From contig CAMGYJ010000002.1 of the NCBI GenBank assembly GCA_946122785.1, positions 20,930,492 through 20,994,491 of the forward strand: 64,000 bases of DNA. Direction: 5' to 3'. The notes under the pieces are model-generated. The model worked only from the letters and a program-made list of their open reading frames with translations, did no database searches and was not told the origin of the DNA. The stretch's first letter is position 1, and the number at the start of each line of letters is the position of its first letter. Below are positions 1-10,745 of the stretch, piece by piece. This DNA is from Linum tenue. Taxonomy: Eukaryota > Streptophyta > Magnoliopsida > Malpighiales > Linaceae. The translations under genes were made by a program, and so were the position numbers.

Positions 1-180
1 GTAGTAACAGGGTAGCCCATATGGTGGCTCGTAAACCCTCTCGTTGTACCCGGCTACGAGTCGGTTCTTCGATTTTCAGGCCTGGCTGAATTCCAGTATG
101 TAGCTATCTATTTATTGAATCAATATAAGATTATCTTTTGTCAAAAAAAAAAATACAAAACATGTATACCAATAAAATAA
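1..180 (+). other. Possible LINE/retroposon 3' tail ending in poly(A)
   Basis: The stretch ends in an A-run at about 143-153 after a TTGAATCAATATAAG-type tail, which resembles the 3' end of a plant LINE read on +. No coding sequence remains in the window and no target duplication could be matched, so this is a weak inference. Confidence 0.25.
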
Positions 181-193
181 TTGAATTAAATTA

Positions 194-532
194 TGGTAAT
201 AACTATTTATTAGCCAAATCTTTTTTTAATTTCTTTTTATTAGTTAAACCTATTGAAATACTAAAAATTAGCCAAACGTTTTGTAATGCATCAAAATATT
301 AGTCATTTTTACGTTATCGTTAAAAATTTTGTAACTCTTTCTTAGTTAAAATACTAAATTTTGGAATGTTAACCCCTATGTATCTCTTCCAAGTCAATAT
401 CATATTGCCAAGTCAATATTACAACAAAATTGCTAACTGGAAGTTAATATTTAGCTAATTATTAGTAATTCAATAGGTTTGGCTAATAAAAAATAATCTG
501 AAAAAGGTTTGGTTAATAAATAGTTGTTACTC
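194..532. mobile_element. Non-autonomous TIR element (MITE), hAT-type target duplication
   Basis: About 65 bp at 196-262 is an imperfect inverted copy of about 466-530 (ends GTAATAACTATTTATTAGCC and GGTTAATAAATAGTTGTTAC). The element is flanked by the direct repeat TTAAATTA at 186-193 and 533-540. An 8-bp duplication points to hAT, but the first and last two bases do not pair, so the exact ends are uncertain. There is no coding sequence inside. Confidence 0.7.
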
Positions 533-619
533 TTAAATTAATACTAATTAATCAAGATGGTGTAAATGAAAGGTATGAGTTATCCACACCATAATTAATT
601 TGGAATACTTATCCATCTA

Positions 620-1640
620 ACCGCCTCACCGCCCAAACGGAGGAAGAAGATGGAGGAGCTGTCCGCAATTGGAATCGGAGATGAGGATGGAGTAGCTGAG
701 CGAAATCGTGGCCTTCCATTCCTGAATTCCATATCCTACAAAATGAACTAAGCAAAGTGCCCAGGTATCCAATTGGGAAGTCGAAGAGGCAACTGCAGCA
801 TCCTGGTTGGGTCTGGGAACTGATGGTTCATGGTTGCAAGCCTCTCTCTATTTCTCGCAGCGAAAACAGTGAAGGCAAATTCAAGGAAAATGACAGAGCC
901 CCATCAGATAAAAGAAGAGCTATGATCATCGAGATTGCACAGAGGTGTCGAAACCCACTCTTCATGGAGGAGCATGAGGGGAATTGTTGCTAAGGCGAAA
1001 GCCTCCTCTCTGTTGGAGGCTCCAGCAGTGGAGAGGATCGACGCCAAGGAAATTGGCGAATCGTTCTGATGTGGGCGGCAGTGAGGAAGCGGAGATGATG
1101 AGCACCGACATAAGGGCTTTTCCGAAAAATTTCTGACAGCGATAATAACTCCGTGCACCAAAAAGATATGCAAAACAGGCTTCAAACACCATGGGAAGAA
1201 AGTTTTGAGCGAACCGTCTCTTCCTTCTTCTTCTTGTTGCAACTTGCAAGGAATCGTAAACCCTTCCCTTGGGAGAATCTATGTTGGGAGTGAGTATGTG
1301 GTGGATTTGGGGTTGGCAAGGGAGATTAGAGAGGGTAAAGAGAGGGGTAGCAGCGGCGGGCGGGATCAGAGCTTCTAGCTTGATTTTCCTTGGTTGATTT
1401 TCTATGGCTGCTTGATTCCTCTTTTTCCTTCTCTTCTACGTGCTGTTGCTGCCTCCCTTTTCCTCTATCGATCAGCTTCTCTCTTCTCCTCATAAGCTTG
1501 CTATGTTATATTGATGGGCCGTGTATTGAATTGACAAATGAACTTTCTGATTTTAGTTTGGGTGAGTCTCATATCCTATGCAATGACGCTTCTTCTCCTG
1601 TCCGGCCCAAGCAATGTGAAAAGTTGGAAGTGGACATGGA
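620..1640 (+). pseudogene. Unrecognised gene-like remnant
   Basis: I do not recognise this gene. On + there are successive open stretches in different frames: 651-752 (starts MEELSAIGIG), about 737-993 (contains KRRAMIIEIAQRCRNP) and about 1087-1378 (contains TPCTKKICKTGFKHHGKKV). They are separated by stops or frame changes, as in a broken gene or an intron-containing gene I cannot assemble. GC is higher than in the flanks, and a GGCGGGCGGG-rich patch lies near 1350. The shorter open frames on the opposite strand look like shadows. It could be a captured fragment inside an unrecognised element or the decayed end of a real gene. Confidence 0.25.
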
Positions 1641-1644
1641 CTAA

Positions 1645-3190
1645 AATCCAGAAGCCCCATTCTGTGGCAAGACTGGGCCACAACGTGTCTGGTCATTGAC
1701 AAACTTAGGGAAAACTACGTTGGGCTTGACAAAGCGGTCGACCAGTGAGCGTATGCGGCAAACCAAATACACTATTGTCTGTTTTGTTACGTTCAACCAG
1801 CGGTTGACCTGATAGCTCAAGTGGTTGGCCCCCTCTAAAAATTGGTCGGCCTCACGTCAGCTTTTTGTATCTGTTCGCTTTTGTTAGTAATTGCTTGACT
1901 TCCTTTTGAACATTGATATAAGAATTTGAGTCCGATTTTACAAGATGGATATTGAAGAAACAAACATGTACGAGGGTACTCAAAATGTCGAGCATGAATG
2001 AACATGGACGATTAAGATGACATGCATAGCGAGGACGTTGAAGAAACTAATGAAGACGATGGCGAGACAAATAAAGCGCCCATAGGACGAGCCAATGGCA
2101 TAGGCAGATGATTCAACTCCACCAGTCACCATCAACACTATATGAGATCACATGACTGATTATATGGGGCAAATATCCAGCCCATTGAGCACACTCAAGG
2201 TGACTGTAACTTACATGTGGAATGAATTCCAATCTTTCAGTGGAAGATACATGTATCTCATTCCCAACACGTCGGAGCACCAAAATTTTAGCATCACCTA
2301 TCGAGAAAATCAAGATGAGTGAGAGGAGTCAGGTCAATGAACTCCTTGAATTATATTATGTTTTTTATTTATTTTGGTGTGATCTATTAAGCTTGTAATC
2401 AGATTTAGTTTAAAGAATTGATGATTGTGGATTGAGATTAAATCGTTGTGGTTTTGGATTGGAGTATATATGAACTATTTTGAGGTGTGTTTATTTTGTT
2501 TTGGTGCTAATAATTAAGCTTTTAAGAATATATAATTTCTTGCTACTATGATTGTCAATTGAATTTCAGAATTTCTATGTTAGTTTGTTAGATTTCAGAA
2601 GGTGCATGACATTATGGGTCCTATGAGGTCGATTGGACTATTACAGAGGTTAACCGAAATAGACAACAACTCAAGGTTTTTGTTCTTGTATAAGGCCAAC
2701 CGTAAAATCAATCATTTTAATATATCAAGATGATGGTTTATTAAGTTTGAGGGTGGAGAATTATTCCGTGTGGTCGAGCACTTCTCTGTAATGGTCGACC
2801 ACTTTGCTGGAAAAGTTGACCTTTATGCTTATGGGTCTTACGCCCGGTTGACTGGTCCATGTTTAAGGTCGACCGCATTCTTCCATTAGAATATCCACGT
2901 TGGTGTAATCGGTCGACCGCGACCACTTACTGATCAACCTTTTGGTAAAAATCATTGTGACTTGCAAGTCACGATAGACATACCCCAAATTTTATAGATC
3001 ACAAAATAATGACATACTCCTCTCGTAATATCCAGCCTAATGTGTAGTAGGTAGATTATAATTATGTTAATTCAAGTGAGTTTAGTGGTTGACCCATTTA
3101 TTCCAGTTCCCTATTTTATCTTTTTTGCCATTAAATCTCACGATTAATGAGAAAGAACAAAGATCCATAGTTCGTAGAGCTACCTAAAAG
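1645..3190. other. Unassigned intergenic/repeat DNA
   Basis: No convincing gene is seen. The palindrome GGTCGACC or close variants recur near 1735, 1795, 2770, 2790, 2868 and 2911, suggesting degraded repeat DNA. An acidic-looking short frame near 1945-2110 is broken by stops. Confidence 0.3.
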
Positions 3191-3194
3191 CTAA

Positions 3195-3560
3195 ACAACC
3201 AAGCTACGTAGTCAAACCTCTCAAACATACGAGGCGACAAAACAGAGCATTTCGGGCCACCAAATGAGTCACTATGCTATTAATCCTACCAATAAACCTC
3301 ATATTAACCCGCGAACATCGACCAAGTAACCCCAAGATTTACTCAAGAATGCTATCAATCTTCGAAACCCAATGATCTTTAACATTGCACTTATCTATGA
3401 TCATTTTGGCATCTAAAAAATGACCACTTCTGAAATCTTAAGAGCATGACACCGAATGAGGCAATCCTGTAACGCTAGAGCCTCAATCAAAGATGCGTCT
3501 TGAATTCTTCCATAACGAACAACACCTTCAGAAAACGGTTTGTCAAATTGTCTACAAGAA
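3195..3560 (-). pseudogene. LINE-type RNase H-like (RVT_3) domain relic
   Basis: Read on -, one frame across about 3550-3195 gives features of the RNase H-like domain at the C-terminus of plant non-LTR ORF2 proteins. These include EALALQDCLIRCHALKISEV, then DAKMIIDKCN, then the C-terminal signature with R-x-N, H-L-V-A-R-N-A. At least two in-frame stops interrupt it, so it is dead. The reverse transcriptase expected upstream on this strand, at higher coordinates, is absent. The Mutator-like element begins about 360 bp away and may have replaced it. Confidence 0.7.
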
Positions 3561-3922
3561 CAAAACCAGAATATCCGAACCTAGAAAAAGAAGTAGCTCT
3601 GTCGAAAAAAGCTGAGATGGAGAAAGGAGAATAGGAAAGAGCACATGAGCAGGATGCACTCGACACAGATCGGGATTGGAAGATGGTAACTGAAGAACAG
3701 CATGATTGTACTATACCACTTGACGATTCTGGTTCCCTATTCGCTACCTATAATAATCTTTGATGCAGAACTGGAAGTCTATATCATAAAGCCCATAATA
3801 GGCTCATCTGGTCCACAGTCTAGCCCAGGCCCATCTAGATTTGCTGAATTTGGGTGCCCGAGAATATACTCCGGCCCAACTCATCTACCACGTGTCATGC
3901 GCAGCTTAACCGACGAATTTTT
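3561..3922. other. Short intergenic stretch before the MULE
   Basis: No gene seen. An open frame on + here lacks any recognisable motif and is probably chance. The sequence CGAATTTTT at 3914-3922 is the left half of the probable MULE target duplication. Confidence 0.4.
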
Positions 3923-4299
3923 GGAAAATTTCCAAAAAATACCATCATTAAACTATAAAATTTCAAAAATACCACTCTTTTCGGAAAAATTCCAGAAATG
4001 CCACTGTTTGTCACAAACCGCATCGGGAAGGTGCGGTTTATAAGGGAACCATTGGCTAGGGAAACGGTCAACATTAGGGCAGCCAGCAAACCGCATGGCC
4101 ATGCAGCGTCTTCGGAACCGTCGGATGAGCAAACAATCCAAGGGCGGACCGTACGCCATGTCAGCTGTCCACGTCATGGATAGAAGAACCGCTCCTCCCC
4201 GGCACGAATTCTACTTGAAAAATGTAAACCGTTGGAGGGGGATGCGGTTTTCGCTTACTACAAAATGACCAAACCGCCCCCCAACAGGCGGTCCGGTTG

Positions 4300-4308
4300 C
4301 TATATAAA
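4300..4308 (+). promoter_or_regulatory. TATA box of the PMD gene
   Basis: CTATATAAA lies about 20 bp before the first copy of a CT-rich leader that precedes the PMD first exon. It is a good plant TATA match in the right place for the + strand gene inside the MULE. Confidence 0.5.
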
Positions 4309-4320
4309 CCACCCTTCCTA

Positions 4321-5036
4321 CTTCATTTTTTCACTCCAAAACTCATTCTTCTCTCTCTCTAAGATTATCTCTTTATCCATCCCCCCAAAAACCTAGGAAA
4401 TAGTGGTTTGTTGGTTGCGGCTAAATTGGAACTGCCATCAGAAAATATTTTTTTGGCTTTTCCTTCAAAACACGTTGAATCTCTGTCCGCATTTTTTTTG
4501 CTTTTCCTTCAAAACACCCCGAACATAGTCCGTCTTCTTTAACAAATGGAAAGTTGGTTCCAACAAGAGGGTATTTATTATGATCAGTATCAAGCGGTAC
4601 ATATTAATTTTACTATTTTTGTTTTGTTCTTATAATTCTTGTTAACTAATCTATATACTAATTTATTTGTGTTGTTACTTCATTTCTTCACACCAAAACT
4701 AATTATTTTCTCTCTCTAAGATTATCTCTCTATCCATCCCCCTCTCCACTCAAAAACCTAGAAAATAGTGGTATGTTGGTTGCGGCTAAATCCGAACTGC
4801 CATCAGAAAACATTTTTTTGGTTTTTCCTTCAAAACACATTGAACCTCTGTCCGCATTCTTTTGGCTTTTCCTTCAAAACACCCCGCACATATGTCCGCC
4901 TTCCTTAACAAATGGAACGTTGGTTCCAACAAGAGGGTATTTATTATGATCAGTATCAAACGGTACGTATTAATTTTACAATTTTTGTTTTGTTCTTATA
5001 ATTCTTGTTAACTAATCTATTTACTAATTTATTTAT
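4321..5036 (+). repeat. ~360-bp tandem duplication of leader plus first exon
   Basis: Two diverged head-to-tail copies, about 4321-4677 and 4678-5036. Each holds a CT-rich leader, a GGCTTTTCCTTCAAAACAC motif seen twice, and a short exon beginning ATGGAAAGTTGG (4546) or ATGGAACGTTGG (4912) that ends near a GTAC donor-like site. The second copy is the one that splices naturally into the next exon at 5059. Confidence 0.75.
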
Positions 5037-5291
5037 GTTGTTGTTATGTTATCGTAGGTTGGGGAGGACGTGGATATATACAATCAAAGATATTATCTTG
5101 AGCAAGGACCGATTGATCTAAGAGTGCTATACGACCAATCTAATTATCGTTCAAGGGATGTTTGAAACGATCACGAGGTACATATAGTTCTTCATCCTTT
5201 CTCATATTTTATCTTGTTAACGTACTTAGTGTTTTATAAAATTAATTTTTAATAGTCAATCGTATTGATTATTTTCAATGATTTGGGCTAA

Positions 5292-5492
5292 TACAATGTG
5301 CCACTTACTTAGACTCTCTATAAAGAGATGCATGCCTAATGAAATGTGGTCTTAAGCGATCATCAAGATCTTCCAATTTTCTGGAAAAATTGGGTATTAA
5401 GAGATCCTCGGATCCCCCTTTTCTGTCAAAAAGGATGTGTTTCTCTGGAGATGTATACTTTTTCTAATAGTCTAATGAGTGTACTTGTATTG
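5292..5492. mobile_element. Small MITE, copy 1 of an inverted pair
   Basis: Imperfect terminal inverted repeats (TGCCACTTACTTAGACT at left, AGTCTAATGAGTGTAC at right) enclose about 200 bp in the PMD intron. Nearly the same sequence occurs in reverse orientation at 8543-8745. No coding capacity. The target duplication is unclear. Confidence 0.6.
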
Positions 5493-6437
5493 TTTTAAAT
5501 TATTGAAAATAACCTATACGATTGACGAACCTATATAATGGATTTATGTGTATGTGTACAAAATTCATTTTGTTAATTTCAATTGTTTGGTTTAATTGAT
5601 TTATGTGTTTATCTTTCAAATGCTATTCATTTTAGTTAATTGAATATGTTTGTTTTACGAAATTATGTATATATCTTGGAAATTGTATGCATTTTAGTTA
5701 GTTGAATATGTTTGTTTTACGAAATTATGTATATATCTTGAAAATGGTATCAATTTTGTTAATTTAAATTATTTTTTATAATAGATTTATGTATTTATAA
5801 ATAATAAACTTATGGTTGTATTTTTTTTCTAGGATGCACTACACATTGTTTGCTATAGGGGTACGATTAATGTGCTCCCATACCACTCCGCTATCTTGCC
5901 ATATCTCAAAAGGGCAAGGTTGGAATCAATCAGGCACTTTGTCGGCATAAAGTCGACCAGCAACTCATCACAACATTGTTGGAGAGATGGCGAAAGGAGA
6001 CACACAACTTCAACTTTCGTGAAGGAGAAGCCACCATCACATTGAAGGACATTGCCATCCTAACCCATTTTCCCATCGATGGTGATGTGGTGTGTGTGAG
6101 CGATCATCCTCCAACTTCAGATGTTGATACCATGAACGGTTGACAGTATTTGATCTACACCACCTTGGGGTTGTTCGTGCCAGAGAAGGGACAAGAAGAT
6201 CTTGAGGATGATGAGAACGCACCATTGAGAAAGAACCAAGTATCAATCATTTAGTTGACAGCGGCGATCAGGAGAAAGCATCACCCTGAGCATCAAGGCG
6301 TCCCACTCTTTGAATATAGTGATTAGGTGGACAAGGAAATTTATGCTCGTGTCTACCTCATTAGCATGCAGAGGAGTGTTCTTCTACAAGAAATCCAACA
6401 AATTAATTAGCAATGCATGGCCAAAGAGAGGAATTTT

Positions 6438-6725
6438 ACAATGCTATATAGCATTGGTGCTATAGGTTTTTGCCTTTATGGTACAACTTGAAATTGTACC
6501 TTTAACGTTATGGTACAACTTCAGATTGTACCTATACTTTTTGTACAAATTCTTTTATGATACAACTTAAACTTGTACCTTGTCTGATGGTACAACTTCA
6601 AGTTGTAAAGTTGTACCATAACATAATGATACAAATTCCTTTATGGTACAACCTAAACTTATACATTTAATGTTATGGTACAACTTCAAGTTGTACATTA
6701 AAGCACCAATACTATATAGCATAGT
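6438..6725. mobile_element. 288-bp MITE built of TGGTACAACTT palindromes, inserted in the PMD coding region
   Basis: Ends ACAATGCTATATAG and CTATATAGCATAGT are inverted repeats extending to about 24 bp with the adjoining CATTGGTGCT/AGCACCAATA. Between them, TGGTACAACTT and its complement AAGTTGTACC alternate several times. It splits the plant mobile domain between IKSTS-side and SWASACL-side blocks. The target duplication was not resolved. Confidence 0.65.
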
Positions 6726-8542
6726 AGAAGTGCTCGGCCAAATATCCTCTTTGGTTCTTGGGAGGCAATGGGAAAACTGAGTTGGGCATCTGCTTGCCTA
6801 GCTAATCTCTACAACTCCATGAGTAGTGCAACTCCGAGAGCGGTGAATGAGATTGGAGGGTCGATGTTTATCGTCCTATTTTGGATTTGGGAGCATCTAC
6901 CATGGATTGTGTTGGTTGACTGTCCCGGGAAGAAATGGGCACCCAACAATCCATTGTTAAACGAAGCATATGGTTCTAGGTACACTTCTCAATACTACTC
7001 ATACGGTCATACCATAGCCTTTTTTTTACTTCATGAGTTGATAGTATAATAGTTAGTTAGTTATAACATTTGATGATTTTCCTTATGAATAAAGTGGATT
7101 GGAGCCACAACATGTGACAACCTGGGCGAGAATAAGCTGACAGAGTATCGTAGGAGGCCGTATCACCTTTGGGAAGCAAAGGTAAAACAATATAATACAT
7201 ATTGGTCCTTTGTTACTTTCAACGTGCATTATAGAAATGAGAGGACTTAATTAAGGTCATCTACGTCCACTAATTGTTGTTCCAGTGGCCCATCGAACAA
7301 GGAGGCAGAAAAGGCGGGAACAAGATGCGGGTCAGAATGCATGATTCGACTTATATTAGTAGTGTGTTTTATTTTAATTTAAGTTGTAAAAGTTGAAATT
7401 CTTTTAGTGGTGTGTTTAATTTAACTTAAGTTGTGCGATTTGGACTTTTAATGTGTGGCGGTTTTATTTTAATTTGTATCAACGTTGTTAACCATTGTAA
7501 TTCCTTGTGCAAACACACAAGTTACAACTACATAAATTGAGAATCTCCACAATTTGAAAACCGACTGAAAAGAAATGATCACACAATCTATGCGCCATTA
7601 TCTGGGTTCACCACGTGAGGCCCTCGATTTTGAGTCCCAATTGGTATAGGACAATTTCGTTTATCATGCCCTAGAACTTTGCATATGGAACAACGTCTTG
7701 GCCCTCACGGTGGTCTCCACTTTGATCCATCTCGTTAGGAATCCTCTTTACCCTCGGCTGACCCGGTTCACGCCTCTGTCCAAACGGTCGGATGATCATA
7801 TTTCCTTCATACACTGGCCAGTAAGCTTCATCCGGTAATGCTCGAAAACTCCTTCCATGGCAGCTTTTGAGTGAGTCGATGTTGAAGAAAGGACTCATGA
7901 ATTGAAGGGGGTCTTTGCTCTTGTACTTGATTACAGCCATTGCATGAGAACAAGGTAACCCTCTCCCCCGATACTTCTGCCAGGAGAACTCTCCTTTTTT
8001 TGTCCTAAAGTTGACATTGACTTCATGGAGATTCCCCCCACGTCTACCATTCGCCCAGTGCCCGGTCTCGACTGAATACTCGCTAGCATCTCGATCCATA
8101 ACGGTACCATGTGCCGAATGCTCTTCTCCTTGTATATTTCCATTATTTATGTGGCTTTATCGAAATGGACCTTACCTTGTGTCTCCTTCGTCCTTGCCCA
8201 GTGTACTCGATTGACGAACCATTGGTTCGTTTTCCAGAATGTCATCTCAACAATGGTAGAGATTGGTAGGGCACGAACAGCCTTGTAGACGGAGTTGATA
8301 CTCTCATTTGAGTTTTTTGTGGCAATACCCCACCTGGTACCTCCGTCCTTATGAAGAGTCCACATGGTTGTCCATCCAGCCACTGCGCACCTTCAGGGCA
8401 TAGCTCACGGATCTTCTACAGCTTCTCCTTGAATTTCTTCTCTTGGTAGGCAACACCTGAGTTATATACAAAGCGTAAGTTAGTGTAAAATCATTCTACC
8501 CCGGCACAATAATTTGTATAGCCTGTTTCCAATAATTTAAAG

Positions 8543-8745
8543 CAATACAAGTACACTAGTTAGACTCTTAAGAGAGGTATACATCTCCTTAGAAAAACAA
8601 CCTTTTTGACAAAAAAGGGGTATCCGAGAATCGCTTAAGACCCGATTTTCCCAGGAAATGGGAGGATCACGACAATCGCTTAAGACCCCATTTTCTTAGA
8701 CCTGCATCTCTTTATAGAGAGTCTAAGTAAGTGTTGCATTGTATT
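8543..8745. mobile_element. Small MITE, copy 2 of an inverted pair
   Basis: Inverted relative of 5292-5492. Shared blocks include GAGAGTCTAAGTAAGTG and the duplicated-looking AATCGCTTAAGACCC segment. It lies in a probable intron of the transposase, between blocks near 8400 and 8850. Confidence 0.6.
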
Positions 8746-9055
8746 TCCTATCAGGTTTTGGAAATCATCAATACGATATAACAGTTAACATAATAAACTC
8801 TCCAATGAAATAGAACGTTTACCAGTCCACCAGATATTATCAGCAAGCTTCCTCCGCTTGAAATGATGGTTCTAATTGCTCTTGAAATGTCGTATGCACC
8901 ACCTCTGGGACCACTTCCAAGCTGGATCCAAGCCTAAGATGGCAGCTTTGATCCCGACGTGGCGATCAGAGATGATTGCCAGGTTCGTCCTTCTGTTGAC
9001 ATGGAGGTGAATTTGTCGGAAGGACCATCCATAACTTTTTGTATTTTCTCCTTCA

Positions 9056-10745
9056 ACAATGACGAAGGCTAACAGAAAGACACTTTTATTTGCATCTGCT
9101 CCACTGGCAATAAGGAGAGTTGATATTATTCCAAATGGCCAACTCTACACGTTTTTATTACTTGCTGAAGAAGCGATCAAAGTTGGGAAGAAGAAGAAGA
9201 AGAAGGTAGGGGTGGGCAACGGGACGGGACGGGATACCCATCCCGTTTGAAACGGATACCCAATCCCGTTTGGAGAGCAAAGTCCATCCCATGTCCCAAA
9301 CCCATAAGGGTTAACGGGTACCCGTTACCCGTACGGGACGGATAATGGGTATCCAAACTACCCGTTTATACCCGTTTAGCAGGGTAACAATTACAATGCT
9401 ACACCTGCAAGTGAAAAAAATGCATAGCTGCTGTCCGAATAAAAAAAAAAAAAGAGAACCTGGGAAGGGAGCTTTAGAGAGTAGACAATTTTCCTCATAA
9501 TTCCAGCAGGTCAATCTATTTAGAGTTCTCTGTCTCTTCCTAGAAAAATACTAAAGTAGTAAACTGTAAAAGACTCCATCACATAAACCTATTTTGTTCC
9601 ATATCCTACTAACAAAAAGAAACCGATTTTAGTAATTCCTCACGGTGACAAGTGTTGATAGTAACAAATGTATGATTGCGCGGGTAGTACGGGTACTCGT
9701 AATACCCAAACGGGCATTAACGGGTAACCCGTGGGTACCCATTATAGAATTTCTTCATCCCAAATCCCATCCCGTAAAAAAAATTACGGGTATTTGGGTA
9801 CCCGTAACCCTTAAAAAACGGGACGGGTATGGGTATACCCATATACCCGTTTTCCCGTTGCCCACCCTAGAAGAAGGGCAGAATTTGGCCAAGTCATTTT
9901 CCGAGTTCATGGTACCTACTTTGGAGGCATGGTTCTCTCAATTGGCTTGGTGGAAATTCAAGGTTAGGTGCTTGTTTTAAAGATAAAGTTGTTATATTTC
10001 CAATGGTATACTTTTTGGATCCAGAAGAAGTCATTAAGATTGTTTTCCAAGGCCTCAAAGTTGCTACCTCAAAACTGGAAAACTGCCAGAAAATGGTTAA
10101 GTCTGGAAACGTGTTTATGAAGCCTACTTTGGAGCTTAATTCGAGGAGTATGGAGTTGATTCGAATCCAGAGGCTTCCACAATATGAAAATAGATATGTT
10201 TATCTACCAAGAGAAGGAATTGGATGAAAGATCGGAGTTCTGGAAGGCCTCGAACGAAAGGCGTGAAGTTAGTACGAAAGCTGCTTTTTGACTGTTTGCT
10301 GGCAGCTTACTTGTCATTCAAGAAAGGAAGTTTAAACCCGTATTTTTGTGTCCTTTTTATAGTAGATTTTTACCTTAATTGTTTTCTATTTCTATTATGT
10401 TTGTATTAGGTTTATTTGCCTTTAAATACCTTTCTAGTTTTCGTTGTAAAGCAGAGAAGATTATTGTTGAATGAAAATTGCTCATACGTAAGTGTTTTGA
10501 GTTCTTGAGTGTGTCTCGAGAATTTACCTATTGTCTTTAGCTTCGAGTGGATTCCGTAGCTAATTTCAAGACCCTTGTTCAAGCTATTTTGTGGAGGATT
10601 CCAGAATCGTTTAGCAAGTTCTCTTATCAATCGAGTAATCACCTTGATTGTGGCGTGAATTCTACTTTTCCATCATCTATCGTTCGAGTGTTCTTGTCTG
10701 CGTATTCTGATTAAAAACAAAGCACCCCCTGGTGCTTTATCAAGA
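9056..10745 (+). mobile_element. Retroelement-like insertion inside the transposase gene
   Basis: The transposase reading is continuous on both sides (GKYKGTL at right, VEGENTKSYGW at left), so this block is an insertion. Short + frames at 9059-9250, 10003-10227 and 10224-10409 have no motif I can name. The right part, about 10390-10723, reads like the end of a Gypsy LTR: an A/T-rich start, an ATGAAAATTG R-like stretch, and an ending GATTAAAAACA. It is followed by TGGTGCTTTATCAAG, which resembles a primer-binding/leader motif. The left end and target duplication were not resolved, so the class is tentative. Confidence 0.45.
9207..9869. mobile_element. 663-bp non-autonomous hAT element
   Basis: Starts TAGGGGTGGGCAACGGG and ends CCCGTTGCCCACCCTA, the classic plant hAT terminus. 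It is flanked by a perfect 8-bp direct repeat GAAGAAGG (9199-9206 and 9870-9877). The interior is rich in GGGTACCCGT-like subterminal repeats and has no transposase. Confidence 0.9.

Larger units (their letters stand above)
4912..7330 (+). pseudogene. Plant mobile domain (PMD, PF10536-type) protein, decayed
   Basis: PMD proteins (MAIN/MAIL family and their transposon relatives) are nuclear plant proteins; many copies sit in MULE and Gypsy transposons. Exon 1 at 4912 encodes MERWFQQEGIYYDQYQ with a GTACGT donor. Exon 2 starts about 5059 (GEDVDIYNQRYYLEQG) and reaches a premature stop near 5164. After an intron holding a MITE, exon 3 opens at 5834 with DALHIVCYRGTINVLPYHSA and the core LITTLLERWRKETHNF, then TITLKDIAILTHFPIDGD. 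The domain continues with frameshifts (VFFYKKSNKLISNAWPK near 6375), is interrupted by a MITE at 6438-6725, and resumes at 6768 with LSWASACLANLYNSM and EIGGSMFIVLFWIWEHLPWI. In-frame stops and frameshifts make it non-functional here. Confidence 0.75.
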
